Positions 9,511-22,401 of a stretch of 64,000 bases of DNA are shown one piece after another. A program made the translations under genes and the position numbers. The notes under the pieces were generated by a model, which ran no database searches, was not told the DNA's origin, and saw nothing but the letters and a program-made list of their open reading frames with translations. How positions within the stretch are numbered: the first letter of the stretch is position 1; each line of letters starts with the position of its first letter. This stretch comes from Daphnia pulex. Its lineage: Eukaryota; Arthropoda; Branchiopoda; Diplostraca; Daphniidae. The stretch covers positions 1,116,001 through 1,180,000 of the forward strand of contig NC_060025.1 of NCBI RefSeq assembly GCF_021134715.1, written 5' to 3'.

Positions 9511-11050
9511 ATGTTTCGTTACGGCATTTTCTTATTGATTGCTTGCAGCATTGCTGCCGCCACTGCATTCGAGGTAAACTAAAATTACAAATAAATGTTT
9601 TAGTGTCTACGATCTACGAATAAACTTGCAAATAAATGTTTAATGTATCATCTTGAATTATACTTACAGTGGGACGTTGTTGCTGAAAGCGAAGTTAGCG
9701 AGAGGCAGTACACTTGCTCCGGCACTTTGGTAAGAAATGCTGATGGAACCACATCCTGCGTCACACAAATTGGAGTCTCCAGCACTGGTTATCCCATCTA
9801 CAAAGTAAATCGATACACAATAATTTCAAATTTGGTCCCAAGAAAAAAGTTATAACCATCAGATTTCTATTTTATTTCTATTCCTATACGCGTTTCACGA
9901 ATAGGTCACCAACTTGACCACTGGCGTTACCAGTTACGTGACACAGACCGGCTACAATGCTTATGGCCAGCCTGTTTACAGCGTGACTAGCACCTATCCC
10001 ATGACCACCTACGTCAACACCTGCACGGGCACTTTGGTGACAAACAGCGACGGCACAACTTCCTGCGTGACCCAAGTCGGAACCTCGAGCCTCGGCTACC
10101 CCATTTACGCTGTAAGTGAACCAAACTACAACTTTTTAAAATTCCAGCTAATTTGAAAATTTGATCTTATAATAAAACTATTGTTTTGTTTTATTAATCC
10201 AATACGTAGGTGACTAACTTGAACACCGGAACCACCAGTTACGTGACACAGACTGGCGTGAGCTCCACTGGCACGGCCGTCTACAGCACCTCCCCCACCT
10301 ATACTTGCGGAACCACCAGCTCCGTGACTACTTGCTCTGGAACACTCGTCACCAACAGCGATGGCACTCGATCCTGCGTCGTCCAAGTCGGAACTTCGAG
10401 CACTGGCTACCCCATCTACCAGGTAATAAGCAAAGGAAATTCATTTATCCATACCGTTCTCTACCCAATCCTATAAAAATCTAACGTTCAAATTAAACAG
10501 GTCACCAACCTCAACACTGGAACTACCACTTACGTTCAGCAAGTTGGCACCAACACATCTGGACAGCCCGTCTACAGCACCACCAGCGTCTACCCCGTCA
10601 ACACCAGCTACACCTGCGCAGGTACTTTGGTAACCAACAGCGACGGCACCAAGTCGTGCGTGACTCAGGTTGGAACCTCTGTCAACGGCTATCCCATTTA
10701 CCAAGTGAGTATTATTAACTGCCACCCTTCTGGGTTAGATTTAAAATTTGTCAATTCAAAAATGAAAGGTCACCAACTTGAACACGGGCGTCACCAGCTA
10801 CGTTGAACAGACCGGCATCAGCTCAACTGGCCAGCCCGTCTACAGCGTCACTCCTTACTTCCCCACTGGTTCTCTTGCTACCACCACGGTTGCCACTACC
10901 ACTACCACGGCTGCAACTACCACAACGGCTGCTCCCACCACAACGGCTGCTCCCGTAACAACGGCTGCTCCCGTAACAACGGCTGCTCCCATAACTACTG
11001 TTGCTCCCGTAACTACGGCTGCTCCCGTGCCCAATCCTTTCGTCTACTAA
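9511..11050 (+). CDS. Secreted repeat-exon protein, paralogue 2
   Basis: Six exons: 9511-9573, 9670-9804, 9905-10111, 10210-10422, 10501-10704 and 10769-11050. All introns are in phase 0, giving about 367 residues. Exon lengths of the three full repeats (69, 71, 68 codons) match the paralogue at 4542 exon for exon, so the whole gene was duplicated after its internal exons had multiplied. The signal peptide is MFRYGIFLLIACSIAAATAFE. Each repeat has the VTN.NTG.T.YV start and the two-Cys GT.VTNSDGT.SC core. The C-terminal tail is longer than in paralogue 1, with repeated TTAAPVTTAAP units, and ends in the same PVPNPFVY. The role is unknown. The probable mucin-type tail suggests a heavily glycosylated extracellular protein. 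Confidence 0.88.
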
Positions 11051-11194
11051 GTACCCGATTATCCCCAGCCTTTGAAGTAATAACAGTTAATAACAAACAT
11101 GCGCTATCGACCTGATGCAATTTATTTGTATCATGCATAAATCGTGCTGTATTGACTTTCATACTTTGAGGTTCCCTGCTGTCAAGGTGATGGA

Positions 11195-11200
11195 AATAAA
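11195..11200 (+). terminator. Poly(A) signal of the 9511-11050 gene
   Basis: AATAAA about 145 bases after the stop codon at 11048-11050. Confidence 0.55.
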
Positions 11201-14200
11201 TGGTTAAAACGCAAAAATATACAGAATTATCATGCAACAACGACTACTCATTCGAATGATCGTCTGATTTGTGTCTAGCGTTCCATAATCCGAATTTTTG
11301 ACTTCTCATAAGTCATGCCATAGTAAATGGGGGTACGTTCCTTGTACAACTTCCATTAATAAGCGCCACGACATCCTTCCGCAACAATAGATCTAACCAA
11401 TCAACGAATGAATTGGAGGAACTGTTTACAGGAAAACGCATAACTGTGAACACAAAAATTTAATGCTTAGGGTTTAGAATGATGATATCTCGTCGAATTA
11501 TTGTTAGTATTGTCTCGATGCGGCCATTAGCGAGTTATTGAACGTCACACGCTATTTTGATTCATCAAAATGAAACAAAAATCCTAGGATAAGACCTTCG
11601 GGTTTCTTGCGCTTACGCAGCTTATACAAGCTTACAATCACTAAACATTGTCAGTGTAGTTTTACATATAACCGGTAGATGACCATACTTGATATTATTG
11701 TAAATAAAAGAAGAACTATCGCCAGGAAAAATTCTGGTTTACGATTCTTTTCTTCAACTTTCACGCTATTACCAAAAACTGCGGATGTCTCATAACACGT
11801 TAGTAAAACTGTTCATCTGTCAGAGACCCCCCAGACTTAATTCTCGATAGTGATTTAGAATTTTTGTTTCAATTATTATTTTCATCAAGGTTATACAATC
11901 TTAAGACTGCTGCAAACCCTTATGGCGTGTCGCAATAATTTCAAAAAGGGCCGGATTCAAGCTTTTGCGAATTTACATGTCTAACACAGACTAAAAAAAA
12001 AATTTCAAAATAAATAAGTGGACGCGCCTCCCTTATTTGATGTAGACATACACACTTGACCGTGTGCGTATATATGCATGCAAAAAGCTCCCGTCTCTGC
12101 CATCAGCGCCTGGGTGAACGCGGGAATGAGAATTTTGTTTCGTCAAAACGGATGGAAAGTAGTAACGCGCCGGCACCACCACTTTAACCGTAATGTAATA
12201 AACCATGAGAAAAGAAAAACAAAAAGTATCCGACAAGTGGATTGGTGTGTGTGTGTTCATCAATATTTACCCGTACGTGCTGCGATTTTATTGGCCCATC
12301 CCAGAAGCCACTTTCGCCCGGCTTGTGTACAAGTTTCCAGGCTATATACCTTCCAACCCTTTCGGCAGTCCAACTGAACAAAATATGTTGTTTTAAACCA
12401 AAAAAGGTGTCGTATATTTGTTTTGGCTCACATTCCGTCAGTTGATCAGTGCCAAGGTGAATTGAATTGAACAACAAAATTGACCGACTTGTGCAACAGA
12501 AAACGGTGACATTATACACAACGCCTCGTTAACTCAATTGTATTTTGTTTGTTTGTGTTATTCAATCAGATAGTTCACGGAAGACGGCATATTCCCAATT
12601 TTTTTATCTACCTGTCGCCCATTCCCATTGTTCTCGATTTATGTACCTGGGCAGAGACTTTACTTTCGTTTGACAATTGTCGCTCTGAAAAATGCGATGA
12701 TGAATGACGAGAAAGTGACTTGTTTACATTTTTTCTGTACAGTTGGACGTCATCCATCGTGTCATTCACGTACTTCATTCTCTCTATATTAGATCCTAAC
12801 CTTTGTCTACCTGATTGTTCACTGTCTGCACGCGCGTGCTCACCTTGATTAACGACTGAACAGTATCCGTATATAAACTGTTAAGACTTAAAAGAGAATT
12901 TGTCTCCTTTTCCATGTGTTATTCCAAGACGCCGAAATGAATCGATGAACCGCATTAATAACGGGACTCCGATATTATATCCAGCTCGCAATTGCTGGGC
13001 GATCATCGAACCGGCTATGTATTTCTGATTCGGTCAAAATTGTTACGTATCCTATACACCTATTCCACCCGTGTGTAATAGCATAACAGCACATGAAAGC
13101 GCAGAGGTTGGAGGAAAAAAACAAAAAAATAATAATGTCCCTGGAAAAAATTTGTTACAGCCCAAAAAAACCCGCGTTTTATTTCGTTCGCCGGAGCGCG
13201 TGAAAGTCCTTGGTATACGGGATTTAAAAAAAAATCACGAGCGTTAATTATGTAAAGCTCTGTCAAGAGCAAAAGAAAGAAAAGACAACTCGACTATACA
13301 CAAGTCCGCGTCGGTTGCAATTAGTCATCATTCGGGTTTGATTCAGCGACATATTCACACAGCAAGGGACGATGTGTACACGTAGACATGCAAATCTGTG
13401 CTGCCGAGATCAAGGTTTTCGCCTATATAACGCACGCTCACGATTGTCTACTATACATCTTTTGAATTTAGGAGCGGGAAAAAAAAAATAGTACTAGCTT
13501 TTCCTTTCAACCTCTCATGCTGCAGAGACATTTTACTTTGACACCCAACAAATAACCCGCGTACGTAGTACTACGTTCCTTTTTGAGATAGTATCAAAAG
13601 TGTTGTGATTGCGTTTTTCGGCTGAAGCGCGCGTTAAATGTTTCTGCGCACCGGTGTTGTTGTTGGTTGCGCAATCTAAAATCCCGCAGAGCCAATCGAA
13701 AGCGTTTTGGCAACAGTAGGCAACTAATGAAGTCAAAATGAATCTACGAAAGATAAGAAATAGTATAGACGATGAAGCTCGCATTCAACTACTAAATTAT
13801 ATGCGCAGTTATTATTATTATTAAGTAGACCAAACTTTTACTTTGCTGGATGAATGTAACAAAGGAACGATCTAAAGAAAAGAAGCGGACCTTATAAATA
13901 TAAGAAAATTTGTAGTTCAACAAAAAATAATACAAGAACAAAGTTTAAAAAATAAAAATCTAAATTTTAAACAAAGACCGGAGATTCGGTCATTGGACGT
14001 GGGTCGGCCAGCACAGCAAGTCATCAACGGCGAAAATGCGAGTTACATCGAATCGTGCAGGTCGTAAAGGTGAGAAAATAGCGAAAGTATCCAACCAGCA
14101 GTGCTGAGACAGTGGAAAATGAAAGGAAATGTTTTCAAATTGTATAGACAGTAAGGTACAACGCACTATACACCAATTCACGTATCGTAGTGTACCATGC

Positions 14201-17084
14201 GCGGATGTATAGTGGAACAACAATTAACTAGACACAAGGAAAAAAAGATAAGAAAAGAGAAAATGCGTGGGGCGATATAGCGAACTATGCGCGATGACTA
14301 AGCGCCATCGCCATCGTATAATCCTTCTAAGATATTTGACACTCCTCCCGCCACTGACGCTGCTTTATGTTACCCGTACATCACGAAAAAAAAAGGGAGA
14401 GATGATTCACTTTCACTCTCAATCAACTATGATTCATATTCGATAATATTTATCACGCGGGAGATTATCGTTCACGTCGCATCGGTGCACAACAGACTCT
14501 CACTCAAATCTGAAAACGACAAATAAATCAACTCCGTGTTATCAGTCGGCCAAATCGACTGGAAATTACATTATTTTATACGACTAGAGTCAATTGTGCG
14601 GTGACATCTAACGCAATCGAAATTCTTCTATTTTTTTTTTTTTTAAATCGAGCGCGCGGTTATTTGAACGCATTCGTGGGCGTCTTTCGGGCGTGACGAA
14701 TAAACGCCGCTGAAACTACTACATTTCGACAGTTGCACGGAAAGGAAAAGTCAACACGCAGCTGTCAGTCAACCCAACGTCAAATTTTGGCTGTTTGATC
14801 AGCTCGGCAATTGGACAATTGTTTTCACTTTCGAGATTCAAAAGGGAAAAACTTATTTTAGACCTCAATCACGAGAAAGATAACGAGTATTATAGTCTAA
14901 TCTCTTTAATGAGAAAGAGTTCCCCCCCCCCTTCTCTGGCTTCTGAAATGAATGAAAAGCGAAAACGAAAAAATGAAAAGCTGATGTAATACTATAACAT
15001 AAGAATCATGAAGTTATTTAACCAGTTTTTTTAATAGCACGGCCCTCGTAGATTAAAACGTGAGCCAGGCTCAATGAAGTTCGTTACAAGCGAAAGTCGG
15101 AGGAGAGCCAGTTGGAAAATAACTCTGCGCAGTTCAGTTTAACGCAAATTTGCTGTTTTTTAATCGTTATCCGCCCGAGTCGTAATAGTCAAAATCGTTA
15201 CGATACTTTTTTAAAATTTCCATTCACACTGAGGTCATCCGCGCTAAAGGCCATACGACTTTGATTTATTTCACGATCTCCAGTTAATCATGTCACCTTG
15301 GTCGTATAATGGAATTGATCATCCTTGATACCAATTACTCGCAGAAATATCCTTGATAATTGATTATTTTATTTGAGATAATTACCAATTATACTGCCAG
15401 TTGGACCGGTTTCCTCAATAATATGGACATTAACTTTAAAACGACACGCTAAAAAAATAGTTCCGGAGAAATAGTCTTATTACGTGAAAATTCAATTTGA
15501 ATCGACCTAAATTAAAACTACTACTGTCTGGTTTCAATTGTTTTATTGTCCCCCCGGAATCGATGGCCAGAGTCATAGAGTCTCTTTCTCTTCGATTGCG
15601 AAACGGAAATTCCGCATCAATAAAGATCCGGACGGGCCCTCGGATGATTCACTTTCACTCTCTTGTACTCTACGTACACATTTATCTGGGCGATTATCCA
15701 TTGGCGGTGCTCATCAGTAACGGACCCGATGCGGAAAATGAAATAAAAGAAAAAACGGGAGCACATTGGCGGCTGTTCTCTTTTGAAATGAGGTTAGGGC
15801 GTTGGACACACACACACATTTTTAGCCGTTTGCACATGTGTTGAATTCTCTCCGCCGGCCGGGCTACATTTTTTTATTTTTTTTTATATTGAAGCTTTTA
15901 CCCGCGTTTATAGTTTTTATTTGTCGCCATGCCCTGATGGTCTTTGCAATTTTTGTGTGTGGGGGAGAGATATTATTTCTATTGTGGACGATTTTCATCA
16001 CTATAGAAAAACGTACGTTCACGCCGTTCCGGCCGTTTTCCCCTGCGCCATTGCTGCCCTTGTTTCGCCACCTCTGAAATAACATGTAATCCAACTAAAT
16101 GCTGTAAGGAGCTGGTCGACAGATCGGAATAAAGATAGAAACATCTATTGATAATTTTCTATCAACATCGTTTGAAATTGAATGATTTCAGCGAAAGTTA
16201 TTTGGACTTTTAAGAAGGGCTACAAAGAAAATGCTGCTGGACAAGCGGTTCTATAACCTCTTGCGTTCACGGCAATTACAATATTCCTGATCACTTCACT
16301 TTCTTTTCCCGTTTATTCTTTCTTTTCCCTTTTTGTGTATTAGTTTGACAAAAAGACATTTTTTTATTTCGTGCTGCTGCAAAACAAACTGGACGTTTTT
16401 GTGTCGTGAAAAAAATAGAATTGCACGGTACTCCCGCCCAGTTCACTTCTATCAAACTACCAGACTCTCAGTCATTGTCTCCGCGTGATTCCATCGCCAT
16501 ACATATATTTCAATTCGATTTCTTCTCAATACAAAAAGAAATAAAAAATAAAAGAATCTCTACACACAAACTGGTTGCCATCTCACCGCGTAACTGAAAA
16601 GTGAACCCCCCTCTTTTTTATATATACGCGCTTATTGATGAACAAGTTAATAACAGTCGGATCGATACTAATGGGCACTCGGTCCCGTTCGGACACAAGA
16701 CGAATGACATGCAAGAGAGAGAGAGAGAGAGGCGCGGTTCATTTGAAATGGCAAATGAAATTCACCAGCAACCAACCAACCAACCCGTTCGTCGCTAAAT
16801 AAAAATGACACAACAGCCGAAAAGGTGAGCTGAACTGCTGCTAAATAAAATGATATACCTTTGAGGTGGCGGCATCTTAAAGAAGAATAGAAACGTTTTC
16901 AAAATAAAATAAAATGGGAGAACAAAACACGTACGTGAAAATAAGGAGAAGCAGACCCGATGGGCCGGCGTTGAGAAGCGGAGAATGAAGCCAACGGGGG
17001 AAAAGAAAATATGCTTCCAACATTGGTGGGGGAGGAGCTTGAGTTTCTTTTCTCTCTCTCGCTGGCTCTCAGAGGAGGGCTCCG
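11201..17084. other. Long stretch without a recognised gene
   Basis: Nearly 6 kb with no coding region that I can support on either strand; the open frames are short, low-complexity and have no signal or domain. It contains several homopolymer and purine-rich runs, for example (GA)n near 16710-16730. A 20-base word, gatgattcactttcactctc, occurs exactly at 14401-14420 and 15643-15662. It may be regulatory DNA for the large gene starting near 17.1 kb. Confidence 0.45.
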
Positions 17085-17092
17085 TTATAAAG
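17085..17092 (+). promoter_or_regulatory. TATA box of the 24442-30930 gene
   Basis: TTATAAAG precedes a leader running to a clear splice donor, AAAG then GTAAGTG, after 17296. The leader exon (about 17115-17296) has no long reading frame and is best read as a 5' untranslated exon. Its acceptor is most likely at 24300, after a CATTGCAG. Confidence 0.6.
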
Positions 17093-20000
17093 CCAGGTCC
17101 TTTCTCCTGCTAGTGTCCCAGTTGGTCTAGCTCATCCTCAGAGTCATCAAGTTCCGAAAGGAAAACATTTTTTATTTTTCGGTCAAAATCCAGTCAGTGG
17201 TTTTTAAGTTAACTTCGCCAGCAACTTTAAACCGTTTGAAATCAATTCAATTATCAATAGTGAACTCATCGACCATCTTTTCAAAACCCAAAAAAGGTAA
17301 GTGTTGAGATCAAAAGATTTTTAGGAGAATTGTACATTCAGCGTGAAAAAAAATAAGAAACGAATGATGTTCTTATGTATACATTGACGCCGCTGGGGGG
17401 TATAGTACATTGCTCATCGGTTTGAAATTGTTGGTACGTGCGGTCATCGTCTATATTTATAAATCACGCGGAATTCCCTCATTTTCACGCTCATGCACAC
17501 ACACTGAAGAAATCTGATGTAGGCTAGATATACATCAGTAGCGCTAACAGCGTTTATTCTCTCTGTGTGTAAAAAACAAAACAAAAACAAATGTACAACT
17601 ATATACCTGCGAGGTGAGTGACCGGCCATCTTCTCCGGGGCGGAGAGTTGTGCTGGCCATCAATCAACAGAAAATTGTCGTGAACAGTGCGCACACCAAG
17701 CATCAGGAAGGAAAAAAAAAAGAGTCGAAATCTCCCCCCTCCTTATTGCTGGTTAGATTATATGATGCAACCGCTTGGCTGTGTTATCATCTAGCATATA
17801 GGTTCTCCCCCCGGAGTTCCACCTGAGAAAACACACCGGCACCGCACGCAGCAGCAGCCTGCACACAACGGACCCCGGGTGTATAGATTGACGCTGCTGT
17901 CATTTTTGTTGATTGCCTGTTGTTATTGCGGCTTCTACTTGTCTCATCTTCTTTTCTTTTTTTAAAAAAATTGGACCTTCGTGCCATGCCAAAAAAGTTT
18001 GGTTGGAAAGTTGTTAACCGGTGGAAAAAAAAATCGTCGCCAATTGTGTGCTCGGTTGCCAGTGAAGTCAATCAGGGGGTATTGCGCCACGTCGAGCAAC
18101 GATAAATAACACTGCTGCTGATTAGATCAGAATCCGATGGCAGTTGACTGCCGAGAAAGGGCCGGGAGTCGGTTGCGCTCGACGGCGTTCCTCGCGTCTG
18201 AAATGGCGTCGGCACGCGATAGACGGTGCGCGTAGGGGCCGGCGGCCGCGCGGGGGACAATCACACACAAAGTCGGTCGTTCGCCTCTTCTTCTTCGACA
18301 TTAGTCGATACTTTTCCCAAAACTCTCTCTCTCTCTTTAATCAGTGTGTCGCCAACTGTTTAATTTTGAAAATTCCGCCAAGAAATAAAAAAAGGCGCCA
18401 ATCAGGATCGATTTGAAAAAAAAGGCGCAAAATTCAAACATGTCAAATGACAATAGTTTAGAAAACGGTTGGGTTGTCGATACGAAAAGTGAAATTTAGT
18501 CGGGAGAAAAGTCATCCAGCAGCTTTCATCGGCAGATTCCAACTTAGTTTTGAAAATATAAGGTGGCAGGTTTTTTTTTAAGATTTGGCCAACAAGTTCT
18601 TGTATGTATCGAATCTCGGTGACGTCACATTATCCTATCCCGTCGCGTTTTGTGTCTTTCCCGGACCGTCCGATTTGTTTCATTCCCCTGGGTTTTCTAG
18701 ACTTTGTTGAATTATAGATGAGGCTTTCTTTCTCTTTTCGCCTCAAGCCATATCTCTCTCTCTCTGGCATCAGAGTCTCTCTCGGGACACTCTCTCCACA
18801 AAACTCTACAGACGCCCAGAAAAATATTTAAGAGAGAGTTCACCGGCCCTTATTTTACTTGAAAAAGCGATCGCATGAAAAATCGAAAGGGAAAACAAAA
18901 AAAAAAGACAAAATAAAATTTGTTTTCCCATCGACAGTCCAGGAGCAAAAATAAAATGTGCAACACAACATACGGAAGAGACGATATTATAATGCCGGAT
19001 AATGCTACTCCTTCCGACCGTGATGGGAAATACGGGGCGGGAAAAAAAAAGCTTATTAACAAGTGCTGGCAAATCACGACAATCGACCACCGGTGGACCG
19101 GTGGTTTGGCTCTATTCCTATATCTCTTGTATACATGCATTACAGTTCCCTTCTCATTACACAACACACAGCGTCCGTGTGTTTTGATTTTTCGTGAGAG
19201 AAAAATGGTTGGCTAAAAAAGAAAAAAGAAAAAAACTTATTTCAAAATTCCGATAATTTCTCAAAAAGTTCTTTTTCTTTTCTGTCCGGATGGGAAACTG
19301 AAAGAAAGTGGTCAGTTCATTGCTGGCTTGTTGGAAAGTCAAAAAGCAGTTAAAGCTCAAAAGTATATAGTACTACCGAGATTGTTATTTTTTCCCCGTT
19401 TCTTTTAATGACGTAAAACTAATAACAAACGAGGAAAAAAACAAGAGTGAGAGAAAAATAAAAGAAGACCACACCCCGTCTGGTTCATAGGAATCGGCCG
19501 GTGTAGCGGTGACAAACGTAATTTCATAATTAGAGCAGGTAAAACGGGAGAAAACCAATCAAATGACAGTTGCGCACCTGAATTGACAATATAAAACCAA
19601 ATGAAACGGGAAAATCTGGTGGGTGGATCGCCACTTGTTCCTTTGATGCTATACAGTCAGACAAATAAAACAGGAGAAAGGATCTATGTACAAGATGGAC
19701 GTATAACGGCGACGCTTTACATCACTGGGCTCGTGTGTGTGGTGGCTACCGCTTCCTCCCCACCTTCCATCTCGTTCTTTTTTATTTTTGTTTTCCTTCT
19801 CTTTTGGCTGTCGAGGAAAAGAACCAGGTATGTAGGTCATTCGACCCGATGGCCCGAGCACCACGTTCAGCCGAAGGGGCTCCCGTCAGGTTGATAGTGC
19901 TTCAGCCCCCGTAACGTGTCTAGTATACGCGCAAGAATCTTCTTTCCCCTTCAACACACACACGAGGAAGTCTACTTTTTTGCCTTGACCCTCTCTTCTT

Positions 20001-22401
20001 CTTCCTATCTAATAATTCGTGCCTATAAGAAATCTGGATACACAATAACGTGAATCTCCTTCCTGACTTTTACCCAGACAATGTCAATGGCTGCGAGATA
20101 TGAGGTACGAGCGAGAGCACAGGTCTCTCCTATACGATTCGAGCGCTTTCTAGGTCGAATCTCTTATTCTGGATATAGTCTCTAGCAGCTCCACACAAGT
20201 CGCACAAGCTCGCAGATGAATAAATATATAGGATGAATTCCTTTCACCTTATCTATCTCTCTCTCTCTCCTTTCTTTCTTTCTCTCTCTCTCTACATGTA
20301 ATGGCGCCGGAAACCAAACTACTTTTACCACACCACCATCACACACTCGTCTTCTATCTTTTTTTTTCCATTTTACGTAACACGACGTGAACCCCAAGTG
20401 GAGAAGCTCAGCTCACTTTCAAAGCTCCTTTTAAAATTCGATATTTACTCTTAAGAGCGACGACAAGAGCAAAAGAGAAACGTGATTAATCAAGATGGAT
20501 CGACCATCAACATCGCTCTCGATCGTGCTGTCCACTTTTTTAACCGGATGAATATGATATAGGAAAAAAGGAAAATGATTTTAAGATTTCAGGCTCGTGT
20601 GCAGCTTTGAAAAATAAATTCTCGAGGCCAACATCTTCACAACCCCTCCCTTTAGCTCCGGGCTATATACGGTAGTAGTGTGTGCTGTGCGTCTAGAAGA
20701 TTATTACAAGAGAGAATGTTTTTTTCCTGTTTCGAGAGATATAATTTCACAGCCAAGGGATATTTGAAGTTGGGCGCATATAAGAAAGGGAAGAAGAAAA
20801 ACGGAGAGAGTGGATTCCCAACAACAAACAATAACACAACAGAAGGTCTCAGTCAATTTTTTCGAATAAATTTCTCTCTCGTTTCTTTGGATAATATCGT
20901 CATTACCATGCCTCGTTTTTTTTTTTACTAAGCCAAAGTTATTTCGAGAAATTTGGTCGAAATTATCATACAGACAGTCGATAGTCCTTGAGCCATCGAT
21001 GGATACGTTTCTTTTAGCATTCACAATCAAAGATACAAAATAGACAATATGATTATTTTCGCTTGAAAACTTTTCCGTCTTTTATGGCCACAAGGGAAAA
21101 TAATGATATGATCCATCCAGGTGCGCATTTTCAACTTCCAGGGTCCGTCTAGCGGTCTGGCAATTTTTTGGGGGGGGTTCTTTTTTTTTTATTTTCAAAA
21201 AACTATTAATGATATCCGCAGTCGTTGGCAAAGATAATTACCACGGCCATATATAGATTATAATGGCGGCAAAGAAGGAAAAGAAAAATGTTTGGTGTTG
21301 GACAGCATCGCACATATGTGTGCGTGTTACATCCGTTTTTTATTATTTTGTTTCGTTTTTTTTCTTTTTGCGGTCGAGCTCGTTACCACTTTGTCAAACG
21401 GAATGGGATATTGCACCGTTGCTTTCCGCTCTTGGACTTTTGAACGAAAACAAGAGTCCACTGTCCCTTTTTCAATATTTTTTTTTTTTTTTTTTTAGTT
21501 TGAAACGTGTGAGATTGTACGCATCCAACAGCTGATATTAATAAGAGAATTTGTCCTCTATAACAGAGAGAGGGGGCACTGACCACCTATGCCCGGCTGT
21601 GGCCGAAAGGGAAATGACCATCTTCATCTTATATCCTCGCGTGAATTATAAGTAGAAACTGTAAAATAATTGTTTCGCTTTTCTCACTTCCCTGTTGAAG
21701 AAAATGGCGGATCTTTTTTTTAATAACGACAAATTAAAAACGAGTGGATAGCAACTTCATCATTTGGTCGGAGGTTGCTGGCCCTACGGTGCCCGGACGA
21801 TATAATTTTGAACGAAAAAAGATGCCTAAAGTCTTCGACATTTAAAAGAAAATGTCTATAGGGAGTTGGTGGCTGTTTTTAGAATCGATCATGCACGGCG
21901 GCGTGAAGGCATACAATAAAAAAGGTAAAAACTTTCGCCGTTTTTCCAGGCAACACGTTTCTTATTCTGGCTGCTGTGAAGCAACAGGCGGAATTCTTTT
22001 TTCTTTCTGGTTCCCATAGTAGAGAGGCTTCCGCTTTTGTTATGTTACTGCACAGTCGATTGACTTTTCAAGACGGCCGCTTTCCCCTAGAAACAAACAG
22101 CTCGGCGGTGGTGGCGTTAATAGCCGTTCAAGTGCGCGGGTAGAGAGCCCCCCTCTCGTGATGGATCGTATCTTATACGACGACAGTTGCGGTTCCTCTC
22201 TGATGATTAAGAATCGCCTCTTTCTCGCCCACAAAAACTTGGCGTAAGAGTGTCGGCACAATTACAGTACGGGATTTATAGCCGAAGATGAGACGCGTAC
22301 AAAACGTAGAAATTTGACTACGTAATTATCTTTGGTGATGTGGAAATTGTTGTCGGTTACGTTATTCCCCTCTTAGTCAAAGAATAGAGAGAGACATTTG
22401 T

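Noticed and set aside
12033-12519. Overlapping frames of about 100 codons on both strands near 12.3 kb
   Set aside because: Low-complexity, no domain, no coherent splice sites. The region reads as non-coding.
15497-16094. Frames of 75-115 codons near 15.5-16.1 kb
   Set aside because: Composition follows homopolymer and T-rich tracts; no start context, domain or exon partners.
16710-20295. (GA)n and (CT)n runs as possible regulatory GAGA arrays
   Set aside because: They are short and scattered and are typical simple repeats. Nothing in the sequence shows regulatory use.
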